Position numbers and translations under genes: made by a program
Assembly: GCA_949152475.1 (NCBI GenBank)
Contig: OX424568.1
Span: forward strand, 11,383,667-11,447,666
From: Terebella lapidaria
Lineage: Eukaryota > Annelida > Polychaeta > Terebellida > Terebellidae
Reading direction: 5' to 3'
Length of the DNA: 64,000 bases
Shown here: piece after piece, positions 37,431 through 48,153 of the stretch
Layout: the number at the start of each line of letters is the position of its first letter
How positions within the stretch are numbered: the first letter of the stretch is position 1
The notes under the pieces: model-generated
The model's input: the letters and a program-made list of their open reading frames with translations, nothing else
Database searches by the model: none
Told to the model about the DNA's origin: nothing

Positions 37431-39049
37431 GCGTGAGTTGAATGATGTTGTGCCATGTAGCCATATCTTTGTCACGTCTATTATATGTTCATATGGAAGA
37501 GTGAAATTTGTTACGAGATATAAATCCTGTAGAGATCTACGTTGCGTGATTGCCTGATGCTGTGCAATCAAAACATATGATATTTTGTTTATGCAACTGA
37601 TGGATTTTATTGGCATAATAAACGTCATTGCCAACAATAAGTGTTTCTTCTGTACAGAACTTATTGAATTATGTTCTTTGTGTCAGACATAATCGTTAAT
37701 GCTTTTTCCTTCCCTCGATGTCTTCTTTTATTCCAGGCTATGAATAACTCTAAACACCGTCTATAGTGAACTCGTGTTAAATGAAATCAAATCCAGCTAG
37801 GAGACATGTCCAAATCCATTGCTTGCATCGAGGTCTCTGTTGTATACTTCCAAGCACACCAAAGGCAGGTCGCTCACTGTCAGCGATGTTATCAGCAGCT
37901 GTAGTGGCCGTGTGTTTGATGATGAATCGTGGAGAGTTGGACCAAGCTTGTGGAGCGGGTTATATTCCTGAATGGATGGCCTGAAACCACTCACCAAGAC
38001 TGCCCTGTTTACATCGATGTAGACGCATTCAGATCATGGAGGTCAGGAGTTTCATCCCGTCATCAGGCAGACATTCTTCTATGGACAAGAAAGCAAAAGT
38101 TCTTTGATCCTTCTTATCAGAGCAAAAAAGTATTTTACACTGAGGTAATTTTTTATGTTGAAAAAATAAAACTACTGCGCCAATCAATTACTCAAAACCC
38201 TCCACAAATCGTGTTGGTGAGGTTGTTGAAGAGGTTTCCTTTCCCAATCAATCGGACTTGGAGAGTCACATGCCAATATTCAGTTTGTTTGCTGCACTCC
38301 CAATTTAATCCCCACTTCCATTCATAGGAAATCTCCTCTCATCTTTATTTTTGGCGTGACATATTCAATAACATTGTATTGTATGCTGCTATTCTGGAAA
38401 CATGAGCTGACTGGGTTTCATGTATTCATTATCTCTTATTGTAAACTAGTTTATTTAATTTGATGCACCTAGCAAGTGGAGTTCACAATGTGTTTGTGAA
38501 ATCTGAGCACACCAAAGGCCCGACGCTTACTGTCAACGATGTGATCGGCAGCTGTGGAGACCACACGTGTGATGGTGACTCATGGCCGAATGGGACCAAG
38601 CAGGGTTTTGTAGAACTGACTGTTTCTCCGACCGAGCAGCTATATATATATGTTGCCAGGAGAAGCAGTCACCACCACGGCGCTGTTTTCATTTAAGCAA
38701 TCACGTCCAGATCATGTTGTCAGAGTTCCTTTGTCTTCCTTCTCTATTTTAATGCTGACTTCGAGAGGGACGTACTTCTCGACGTTATTTTTGATATTTT
38801 GGGTTGTTGAATTTTGGTCCAAGATTGAAAATAAGCCAGACCCAATGCCATCCAATCCATCACTTAAAACTTTCCACATATCTCGATGTCCTCCAAGTAA
38901 TTTCATAAAGTACACTCATTCTGCCACCCAGGAAGTTGTCAGAGACGTATCTCCTCTCGGAAATTCAATGGGGGAAAAATGCTCCTTTACGCTAAAAACC
39001 ACAAACATCTTTCTGCACTGAAATTCTAATAAATACTCCCAGTTGATGT

Positions 39050-40165
39050 TTCGCGATGAATGTCATGAAGGAACAATATTTTCCTTTATCAAGCATAATA
39101 AGATGAACACATTAAACCATTTTTAACCATACAACAAACCAAGTAAGGAATATATCCCATAAGTATGGAACAGTCATTGTTTTTTTTTTTTTGTTCCGGC
39201 ATACAAAATTGATACATATCAGCTTATGAAAATGCAGAAAACACTCGAATACATGTATTTATAGACAAAAATAGCCCCTTTAACATAATATGTCGCCTGA
39301 TCTGATTCTTGTCAATAACTGATTTCATAGTCATATTTCTCATTTGAAAGTGAACTGATTCCGAATTTGGAAGCATATTATTATTTTGAGAGCATAGATG
39401 CTCCCCCAACCAATAATGCTCGAGTCGTACTGAATCCAGACAAGCAAACATCTTCTATAACACATAGAACATCATATCTTTTTATTGTTGGACGATGTAA
39501 TATCGCAACATTATTTGCTTTATTCTGCAATGCATCATAAACACTAAATTATGTATACTAATATTTGTATATTGGCTCGCATCTCAAGAACATACACACG
39601 TTGTCAGGGCATCTATATTGATCGGTGTAAGAGATAGACATGACTTGTGTTTGTATCTCATCAAATATTCATGATTCGCAATCAGTGTCAAACCCCTACT
39701 GGGCCTTTGACAGATTTGTACAAATATTGTTTTTGTACTTGTGCTATCGTGTTTATGCGTAAAACTCCAGCAGTTTTTTTCTTTCGTCGCTTATAGTTAC
39801 ATGCAAAAAAACATATTTTGCTTATCTTTTGTTTGTATTTAGTGCTGGTTACTTGTGAAAATTTTACATATATCTTGTCACAGGTGGTCTGATATTACGC
39901 ATGATCACGCGTGTTTATTATCGTATAGGGTTTAGTGCCATAACCATACACTGTTCTATGCAATTCTCGCACTGGCGTTCATGTAACAAATCGACTTGCT
40001 CGTTAAACTGTCAGGGTGCAGATCACATGATCACACCTGGTTGTAGTGTTAAACACATAGAGCGGGGACGGTGCGTACTTCATTGGATATGATGTGATTC
40101 ACACCAGAATCACAGCATGAAGCGATGTTAATTTAGAAATCATTTGCAAATGTTACATTTATTCC
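39050..40165. other. Mostly non-coding spacer
   Basis: Contains a weak match to the GAGAGCATAGATG module (39,390; compare 25,935 and 33,512) and a poly-T run at 39,179. Otherwise I see nothing that can be supported. Confidence 0.35.
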
Positions 40166-41660
40166 AAATGTAATAGACGTGGAATCAATACCCAGTATTA
40201 GGTATTCCGAGCAAACAAAACAGGGTCCGTTATCCAATCTCATAGTCCGGGGACAGAAAGTCATATCAGGCATACGAAGTGAGAGAAAACAAAAATGACA
40301 GGGAAACTCATGAACCCCCCAAAATGGCCATTAGGAGATGAAATCAGGTGTTCCGGAAAGAGTGAGCATTTCCTGCCCCACTAGTGGCACCCGTCATGAA
40401 TTCCCCAAAATTAACATGAAAATAGATCTAGTTGCATGGCAGACATGGATTTGCTGTATTTATCAACCAGATCATGATGACGTCCATAGAATTTCTTAAA
40501 CGCAGCTATAAGTCTTGGTAAAACATATCCTTGTCGTAGCAGTTTAGTACGGAAGCGTATTGCTATCAAGTGTGTAAAAATTTGTATCTCGTATGTACGA
40601 CTTACTAACTCGTATGTACGACTTATTAAGTCATACGTACGACTTATTAAATCGTATATACGACTTATTGAGTGATACGTACGACTTATTAAGTCGTATG
40701 TACGACTTATTAGGTCATAGGTACGACTTATTAAGTCATACATACGACTTATTAAGTCATATGTACGACTTATTAACTCATACGCACGACTTACTAACTC
40801 GTACGTACGACTTATTAACTCGTATGTACGACTTATTAACTCGTACATGCGACTTATTAACTCGTACGTACGAGTTAATAAGTCGTACGTACGAGATATA
40901 AGTCACACGTACGAGATACATTTTTTTACACACTTGATAACAATACGTCTCACTACGGAAGCGTATTGTTATCAAGTGCGTAAAATTCCTTATCTCGTAC
41001 ATATGAGTTATATCTCATACATACGACTTATTAAGTCGTTATGTACGACTTATTAACTCGTATGAACGACTTAATAACTCATACGTATGACTTAGTATCT
41101 CATAAGTATGACTTACTAACTCGTACATACGGGTTAATAAGTCATACGTAGGAGTTAATAAGTCGTATGTACGAGTTACTAAGTCATACGTACGAGATAC
41201 TAAGTCGTACGTACGGGTTAACAAGTCGTACGTGCGAGTTATTAAGTCGTACGTACGAGTTATTAAGTCGTAGGTACGGGTTATTAAGTCGTACGTACGA
41301 GATATAAGTCGTATGTACGAGATAATATTTTTTACACGCTTCATAGCAATACGCTTCCGTAGTTTAGAGACTAGCTGGGCACTTCGATAGACAAAGTCCT
41401 CATATTTGCAACTAGCTCTGGAATAGCGTATAAGTTGAGAAACGAACACATCATATGCCGGTGACATAGGAATGTTGCTGCTTAGAAAAGGGCCTTTGAC
41501 AGATAAATTCATACTACTCAATAATCGGTTTTGTAAACTTATCACATTTGATTGACCGTAATCAGTTGTACCTCCCTGTGTGGTGTGGTGGATAGGATCA
41601 AATCCCTCGACCATGTAAGTGTGGATGTCGTTTTTGTCCAGTGATTCACTGTTCTGCACG
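40165..41660 (-). pseudogene. Fragment of a retroelement RT carboxyl end (copy 3, split)
   Basis: The best-preserved copy: SNIPMSPAYDVFVSQLIRY, CKYEDFVYRSAQLVSKL, and on the other side of the satellite insertion FYGRHHDLVDKYSKSMSAMQ. It is split by the 40,549-41,360 element. Broken fossil. Confidence 0.55.
40549..41360. mobile_element. Head-to-tail pair of 406-bp palindromic satellite elements
   Basis: Two 406-bp units (40,549-40,954 and 40,955-41,360), each starting ACGGAAGCGTATTG. The last ends CAATACGCTTCCGT. Their insides are arrays of a 21-bp palindromic unit (CGTACGACTTATTAAGTCGTA type). Flanks AGTTTAGT and AGTTTAGA look like a 7-8-bp target duplication in the RT fragment; the empty site is at about 27,960. 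Frames such as MYDLISRTYDLISR repeats come from the 21-bp period and are not genes. Confidence 0.75.
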
Positions 41661-42290
41661 ATTCGGACATTTCACTTTTAAACCATACCCCACGAATGCA
41701 GATACAATTTACCTGAAACATTATTCGAGTACATCAAATAATGGTGTTCGGCGCTATACGATAATCCGTTGCCACATTACATACATAACATGACACGGTG
41801 ATTTCGGCTCAGAATAAACATTGCTAGCTGATATTATTTTGAGACTCATGTACTTATTTTATGTTTTAAAATATAGAATCACACATGCTGAATTCGAATC
41901 ATACTATTATATGTGAACAAGAGGGTTCCATGTTGAGAAGAGTCAAGCAAAGTAACTGTAACAGAGTGGTCAATCGAGAGTGTAAATTTGGAGCCATATG
42001 GAGTTGTTCATTAGGCTACTGACATTTGGCGATGCATTAGCTAATTCACAGATATTGCCTGTGACATTAATACAACGCGAACTGGCTGCTTAGTTAGGAA
42101 CACAGTAATTTGATTTATCGCTTCCCAGATAATACTTAAAGCCAACACAGCTTTCGCCCAAGAGTTTATGAACGCTTTGCCAGTGGGTGTGCTCCCTGAA
42201 GGAGAAATTTAACGTTGTTTTCGAGTTCCATCAAAAACTCATTTGCAAATATATACGTGTATGTTACCTGTCCATTTCAATCCCTTTTTA
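41660..42290. other. Non-coding spacer
   Basis: Holds a ~145-bp inverted copy (42,005-42,150) of part of the 56.8-kb duplication unit. No gene seen. Confidence 0.35.
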
Positions 42291-44530
42291 GGTTACCGGA
42301 CCTATGGTCCGATAACCTATTGGCATGGCGTTGCGTCCGTCGTCCGTCGTCCGTCGTCGTCCACATTTTTATCTTTTTTGTTTACGAGCGAATTCTTCTG
42401 AAATTTTGCACAAAAATACTTAAAAATAATTCAAGAAGGAGGTATTTTTTAGTTTTTTGATTTTCGCTTTTTTTTTCAAAATGGCGGCCGTTTTCGACGA
42501 AAAATGCCTGATTTTGGAAATCTGTTCAGTAACTTTTTTTCTTTTTGATACATAACACTCCTGATTTGTACTCCTATGATGTCTATAAATTTCGTTGCGC
42601 TTGAATCGCTCGAAGTGGACCATTTTGGCCCAAACTCGGCCCAAATGGGACTTTCCCATGTTAAATTCTCCTGTGCTTTATAATGGGACACATTATGCCT
42701 AATATCTCACTTAATATTGAGATTAGAGACTAGGAATCAATTGTGGACATATAGGAAATGATATACGCTGAATATTCTTGTGACCTTGAATTTGACCTCT
42801 GACCTCAATTTCAAGGTCAGAGCACAAAATGGCTGATATCTCGCTTATTATCGACTCTACAGCTTAGGAATCAATTGTGGACATATAGGAAATGATATAT
42901 GCTGAATATTCTGATGACCTTGAATTTGACCTTTGACCCCATTTTCAAGGTCATAGGACAAAATGGCTAATATCTCGCTTGTTATCGACTTTACAGCTTA
43001 GGAATCAGTTATGAGCATATAGGAAATGATATATGCTGAATATTCTCGTGACCTTGAATTTGACCTTTGACCTCATTTTCAAGGTCACATAACAAAATGG
43101 CTAATATCTCGCTTATTATCGACTTTACAGTTTAGGAATCAATTGTGAACATATAGGAAAGGATATATGCTGAATATTTTCGTGACCTTGAATTTGACCT
43201 TTGACCTCATTTTCAAGGTCACAGGACAAAATGGCCAATATCTTGCTTATTAGCGACTTTACAGCTTAGGAATCAATTGTGAACATATAGGAAATGATAT
43301 ATGCTGAAAATTCTCATGACCTTGAATTTGACTTTTGACCTCATTTTCAAGGTCACATGACAAATTGGCTAATATCTCGCTTATTATCGACTTTACAGCT
43401 TAGGAATCAATTGTGAACATATAGGAAATGATATATGCTGAATATTCTCGTGACCTTGAATTTGACCTTTGACCTCATTTTCAAGGTCACAGGACAAAAT
43501 GGCCAATATCTTGCCTATTAGCGACTTTACAGCTTAGGAATCAATTGTGAACATATAGGAAATGATATATGCTGAATATTCTAGTGACCTTGAATTTGAC
43601 TTTTGACCTCATTGTCAAGGTCAACAGGACAAAATGGCCGATATCTTGCTTATTAGCGACTTTACAGCTTAGGAATCAATTGTGAACATATAGGAAATGA
43701 TATATGCTGAATATTCTCATGACCTTGAATTTGACCTTTGACCTCATTTCCAAGGTCACAGGACAAAATTGCTAATATCTCGCTTATTATCGACTTTACA
43801 GCTTAGGAATCAATTGTGAACATATAGGAAATGATATATGCTGAATATTCTCGTGACCTTGCATTTGACCTTTGACCTCATTTCCAAGATCACAGGACAA
43901 AATTGCTAATATCTCGCTTATTATCAACTTTACAGCTTAGGAATCAATTGTGAACATATAGGAAATGATATATGCTGAATATTCTCGTGACCTTGAATTT
44001 GACCTTTGACCTCATTTTCAAGGTCACAGGACAAAATGGCCAATATCTTGCTTCTTAGCGACTTTACAGCTTAGGGATCAATTGTGAACATATAGGAAAT
44101 GATATATGCTGAATATTCTAGTGACCTTGAATTTGACTTTTGACCTCATTTTCAAGCTCCACAGGACAAAATGGCTAATATCTTGCTTATTATCGACTTT
44201 GCAGCTTAGGAATCAATTGTGAACAAATAGGAAATGAGATATTCTGAATATTTTAATGATATTGCGTTTGACCTTTCACCTAAATTTCAAGGTCAGTCAT
44301 TTTATTTTCAAAGTCAGATTACAAAATGGCTTATATCTCGCTTATTATCAAATTTACAGCTTAGGGGTCCATAGTGAACATATAGGAAATGATGTATGCT
44401 GAATAGTTTGGTGATCTAGAATTTAACCTTTGATCCCATTTTCAAGGTTAGAGATATGGCGATTTCAGTGGTCACCTTGAATTTGACCTTCAACTTTCTC
44501 GGCTTAACTCTGTATATTTCTCCGGTAACC
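42291..44530. mobile_element. 2.24-kb satellite-bearing element with GGTTACCGGA ends
   Basis: GGTTACCGGA at 42,291-42,300 and its inverse TCCGGTAACC at 44,521-44,530 bound the element. After the left end come CCGTCGTCCGTC repeats and a unique 300 bp. The rest is a satellite of about 134-bp period. No open frame of interest. Such GTCCGTCGTCC-containing elements are familiar in marine invertebrate genomes. Confidence 0.6.
42640..44460. repeat. ~134-bp tandem satellite rich in nuclear-receptor half-sites
   Basis: About 12-13 units; phase marks at roughly 42,781, 42,915, 43,049, 43,182 and onward. Each unit reads TGACCTTGAATTTGACC then TTTGACCTC, a TCAAGGTCA block, AATATCTCGCTTATTATCG and CATATAGGAAATGATATATG. 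The reverse strand therefore has GAGGTCAAAGGTCA, a DR1 arrangement, plus TCAAGGTCA extended half-sites on both strands. Later units are more degenerate. Confidence 0.85.
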
Positions 44531-44767
44531 TTTCTAGCCTATTGGGCTAATTTTTTACACAAATGTACTTGTAAATTGCGAGGCTTGGAGTAATACATGC
44601 ATTTAAATGTCATGTAATGCAATATGAATGAATACTCCTGCGTTATATAATAATTTTTATAATTATTTACTGATACCAAAGGAATGCAATGTCAATATAT
44701 GAATACATTTGTGAATGCAAACAATGAGCTGTTCTTTAGGTTTTTCTCCTTTCCAATATAAGAAATT

Positions 44768-45172
44768 TTGTGTCGTTCTTGGTTCACAAAGAAACTCACC
44801 ATGTTGATGTATGTATTCGTCTCTATCGACCAGCAGTCACTTTGCACCGTATTAAACTTCCCTACGAAATTCATTAACAAATATTCAGAGAATGTGATAC
44901 CATATAATATATCGACTGTCTCGAAACTCAATGTTTTATTGTGTTTCGATCGCAATGATTGTATTAAAATTGATCATCCTAGCAAAGCTCATTCGACCGA
45001 AAGTAGATCGATTCCAAAAATGAGCCCGTCATGTCCAGGTGTTGCTGAGTGGGAGGCAGAAGTTCCCCTTGCGTCCACGAACACAACACTTGAGTTGGTA
45101 TGGGAGGGATCAAGTGAGAGAATAATGTTATACGTACCAGTACTCACACACGTTTATGTGTTTGATTGTTAA
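44768..45172 (+). CDS. Unassigned frame, possible distant exon-1 relative
   Basis: A 134-residue plus-strand frame in an otherwise non-coding stretch. Its last part reads MSPSCPGVAEWEAEVPLAS and TTLELVWEGS, and a GTGAGA donor follows at 45,111. The arrangement (Cys, EW, hydrophobic strand, VWEG, donor) loosely recalls DCMTAPLASEYLEW and VEWGYGN-GTGAGT of the array exon. There is no clear signal peptide. I give it low weight. Confidence 0.2.
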   Translation: MCRSWFTKKLTMLMYVFVSIDQQSLCTVLNFPTKFINKYSENVIPYNISTVSKLNVLLCFDRNDCIKIDHPSKAHSTESRSIPKMSPSCPGVAEWEAEVPLASTNTTLELVWEGSSERIMLYVPVLTHVYVFDC

Positions 45173-46560
45173 GTTACTTGTAATACTGTGCAATGTAAAT
45201 ATTTCAATGATTCTGAGAGTTTGCAGAGCCACAAAGCAGTATAAAGGTCATCTTATTTAACCGTACGTAAAAGCAAGTGGACAAAATCATTTGCTGTTGG
45301 GAACCATTAATGAATAGTACGTTATTTTTTTAAGAATCCAAATATAGGATGCGTTTATGACAACATAAACTCGCCTTTTGGTGTTTGATTGGGTTAGTTA
45401 GTTGTCATATACCTATTGCATGGAGTTTATTGTAGAATTCTAAATTGTTTCTGTGGGTTGTTGGGCAGTTGTTTACTAGTTCTATCAAATGTACAGTAAA
45501 AACGTTCCATACAATGTCTGCCGGTGATGACGACAATGTGGCTGTGGTTAATGGGGTGTCGTTTATATTCCAAAGAATGTTGAACTTTGGGATTGTTATT
45601 GGCACCATCACAACGTGGTTCTATTGGTGTCAATATGTTGATCTTACATTTCTTCATATGCATCAATAACTATGAATCACTTGTGATAATGATGTACCCA
45701 CTATTGATATACAAAAATGATAATGCGATATTTTTTTTTTATTCATTTCATGTTTCTGGTAGGGACTTCAGTTTTTATTGTCACTGTCATAATAAATAAT
45801 TGCCGCTGTTGTTAGAAAACAATAAATTCTGGCCATCTTTCTCGTTTTTTGATGGGTAATCACTCGTCAGTGGAACATGTGCGATAAAGGCTTGCGTATT
45901 TGATAATTTGATTGCAGCTCTGTTTCACACGTTACGGTTCTCGAACATCGCTTGACATCGTTAATAAAACCTTATCAGTTCCAGCTCAGACTCATCCATT
46001 TTAGGACAAGCTGATTTTCCTATACCGACATGGCAATTTTGTGTAGTGACACTTCGTACTGACCAATGGAAAACGATGACTAAAAATATAGAAATAATTT
46101 CATACTTTCTACGAGTAAATACCCGTTATATTTATCTCATATGAAAATCTAGCAGTGTGATATAAAGCGAAAAACATCCTCAATAAGCATTTATAATTGT
46201 TTCTGGATGGCGTTGAACAATGTGGAGCCAAGGCTACCCTGAATGTGCTTTGCCATCCTTGAATATGTGTGGTATTGCCCCCACATGCCTGGGAATTGGT
46301 GCCAGGTAACTAATCAATATAAGATGAGATACTAGCCTACTCAGTCACAACTATCAGAAAACAATCGATACCCCCATTTCATGTCAATTTGGTGATTTCC
46401 ACTCTCGTGATATGAATAATTGTTGTGTTGTACAGATAACTACCCTCTGTCTTTTATACCATAATAGTTGATATGCACCATAGCCGTGAGTTCAGCGACA
46501 CGAGTAATCACAACGTGACTCACCAAACACATTCAAGTGAAAACTGTGATGACCATGTTC

Positions 46561-46890
46561 TCAAAACATTCTCAATTCGACCAGACACTTTATTGGTTGA
46601 GATTTTGAGTGACTTTTTTTCCATTTCGAGAGGCAATACCGGTGGACAGTCTGGTGAAAGAGATGATTTGCTGTCGTTGTTGACGCATCAACGTTATCCG
46701 TGAATCTTTTCCCAGACACATTGTAGATGTCTAGACGAGATGAACTTGGAGTCAATGGGAGACTTGTCGTTCTAAAGATGGCGTCAATAACGGAATATGT
46801 CGTACGTCCATTAACAGCACTTAAATAATCAATTAGTGGTGTTATGAGTAAGATGTTTGGATCGAAATATGGAAGTTCTGTGTATGGCAT
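46561..46890 (-). CDS. Uncertain 109-residue frame inside the PLE repeat
   Basis: A minus-strand frame beginning MPYTELPYFDPNILLITPL and ending in a basic, His/Ser-rich tail. The first ~55 residues are also open in the right repeat (54,057-54,221). I recognise no domain. The opposite strand is also partly open and has a GTAAGT-like donor at 46,889. Because the two copies are essentially identical here they give no evidence of selection. It may be a chance frame or a host exon caught in the repeat. Confidence 0.2.
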   Translation of the reverse strand: MPYTELPYFDPNILLITPLIDYLSAVNGRTTYSVIDAIFRTTSLPLTPSSSRLDIYNVSGKRFTDNVDASTTTANHLFHQTVHRYCLSKWKKSHSKSQPIKCLVELRMF

Positions 46891-47190
46891 GTAAGTATCA
46901 ATCTATTGCTACCAATAGATTTTGATGATGCCAATAGCAAACGTAAAATACAACATTTTGCGATAGAATCAAAGCCCGGCCAGTTAGTTTATTCAGAGAC
47001 ACGTTGGTGTCACCAGGAGCAAACAGTGTGTAAAGTGTAGTTGTTTATACTGTACACCTGATGGAATTAGAATACAACTGCCCAACAACCTATACAATTA
47101 ATTTAGAAATCCGAAACAAACTCCATGCAATAAATGTATGACAAGTACCTATTCACAAGCCGAAAGGCTACTGAGTTTATGGTATACTTA
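46890..47190 (-). repeat. Inverted PLE 3'-tail copy (left repeat)
   Basis: The reverse complement reads as the same ~300-bp tail family found on the plus strand at 35,103-35,400, including the blocks CTCAGTAG, GGTTGTTGGGCAGTTGTAT, CATCAGGTGTACAGTA and the end GATTGATACTTACAT. It lies inside the left direct repeat, so each flanking repeat contains two tails in opposite orientation. Confidence 0.75.
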
Positions 47191-48153
47191 CAAGGAACCT
47201 TTCAGCAATACGTCATCTCAATCTTTCTCAATATCTGTAACCAATTCACATTCATTAAATACGTATCATTTTCAAATGTTTTCTCGGTTCAATGGATTGA
47301 TTTGAGGTTGAATCTAGGTTAAATGAAACTGATAGTTGCGAATGAAATGATAATTACTTCTGTTGCAGTGAATACGTGGACAGTTATCATGGTTATGGTT
47401 TGAGGTTGGGACACAGGTATATGTCGCATGATTTATCTCCCATGGAAATCACCACATCGACATGAAAGCGATGATGTATTCAGTATCGATTTGTTTCCTG
47501 ATAGGTGTGATCGAGCGAACTGGTGTCTCATCACATATTCATTGGGTATCCGGCAACAATTCCCGCGGGGATAGGGCAGCAACGCCACAATAGCTAAGGA
47601 TACCAAGGCACACCAAGGACACTGTGAATGTTCCTCAACTCACAACATATTAATATGGCGTCGTGCATGATACATTCTTGCTCAGAACCACCTGGAAACT
47701 ATTACAAGTGGTGACGCTTTTTATGTGCAACTGCATTTTGATATTTTGCATTCATTACCATACAAAACGTTCTGTGTTTATTTTGTTTTGTTGAAATTTC
47801 CAATAGAATAAGTTATTTGATTATGGAAAGTTCTTCCTCGTTTAAAGTCAACACTTCTATATAATCACTACACACGAAATATTGCATTTTCATAGTGTCC
47901 ACAAAATGAATGGTTCTGCGCTGGAAATGATGAGATTTTATTGACTCTATCAAACACTACTTGAGAATCCTAATGTGTATAACAAAGCCGCTTTCAAATG
48001 AGCAAGACTTTGTCTCCCAAATAGGTATCGAAAATACTAAGAGGTTAGGAATTTATTGTTTTGAAACAAAATCGGCAAATATTATCATGACCTTCACAAT
48101 GAACCATTATCAGAAATTATTATCAGAAATTATTGCATTTCCTGAAACGTATC

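Larger units (their letters stand above)
11350..39050. repeat. Three further array units, each broken by insertions
   Basis: Units run about 11.35-22.87, 22.87-32.77 and 32.77-39.05 kb. Anchors are the TGCTTGGCTACGACAAGCAC block (22.92 and 32.80 kb), the AAATCAGAAG-AAATACTCGAAAT block (11.6, 23.26, 33.14 kb), the ACATCTGACATTTTAGTTATC region (12.2, 27.0, 34.7 kb) and the RT-tail fragment (19.7, 27.6 kb). No unit has an intact gene. Confidence 0.65.
45373..48139 (+). repeat. Left flanking direct repeat of the PLE (pseudo-LTR)
   Basis: About 2.77 kb matching 52,456-55,457. The order is PLE 3' tail, a flank of about 1.2 kb, an inverted PLE tail, then about 0.95 kb. It joins ORF1 directly. It lacks the usual TG...CA ends of a true LTR and begins with a piece of PLE 3' end. 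This is the layout expected of a 5'-truncated upstream unit of a tandem PLE dimer (pLTR). From about 46,726 to 48,139 it is almost identical to the right copy (offset 7,331 bp; I saw one mismatch, near 47,664). Upstream of 46,726 it carries many substitutions and indels. Confidence 0.75.

Noticed and set aside
40411-41056. Long repetitive frames on both strands (YDLISRT-type repeats)
   Set aside because: They follow the 21-bp period of the palindromic satellite, which is divisible by three; every frame is open for that reason.
42640-44460. Regular repeats as a CRISPR array
   Set aside because: Units are continuous ~134-bp tandem copies without unique spacers, in eukaryotic DNA.
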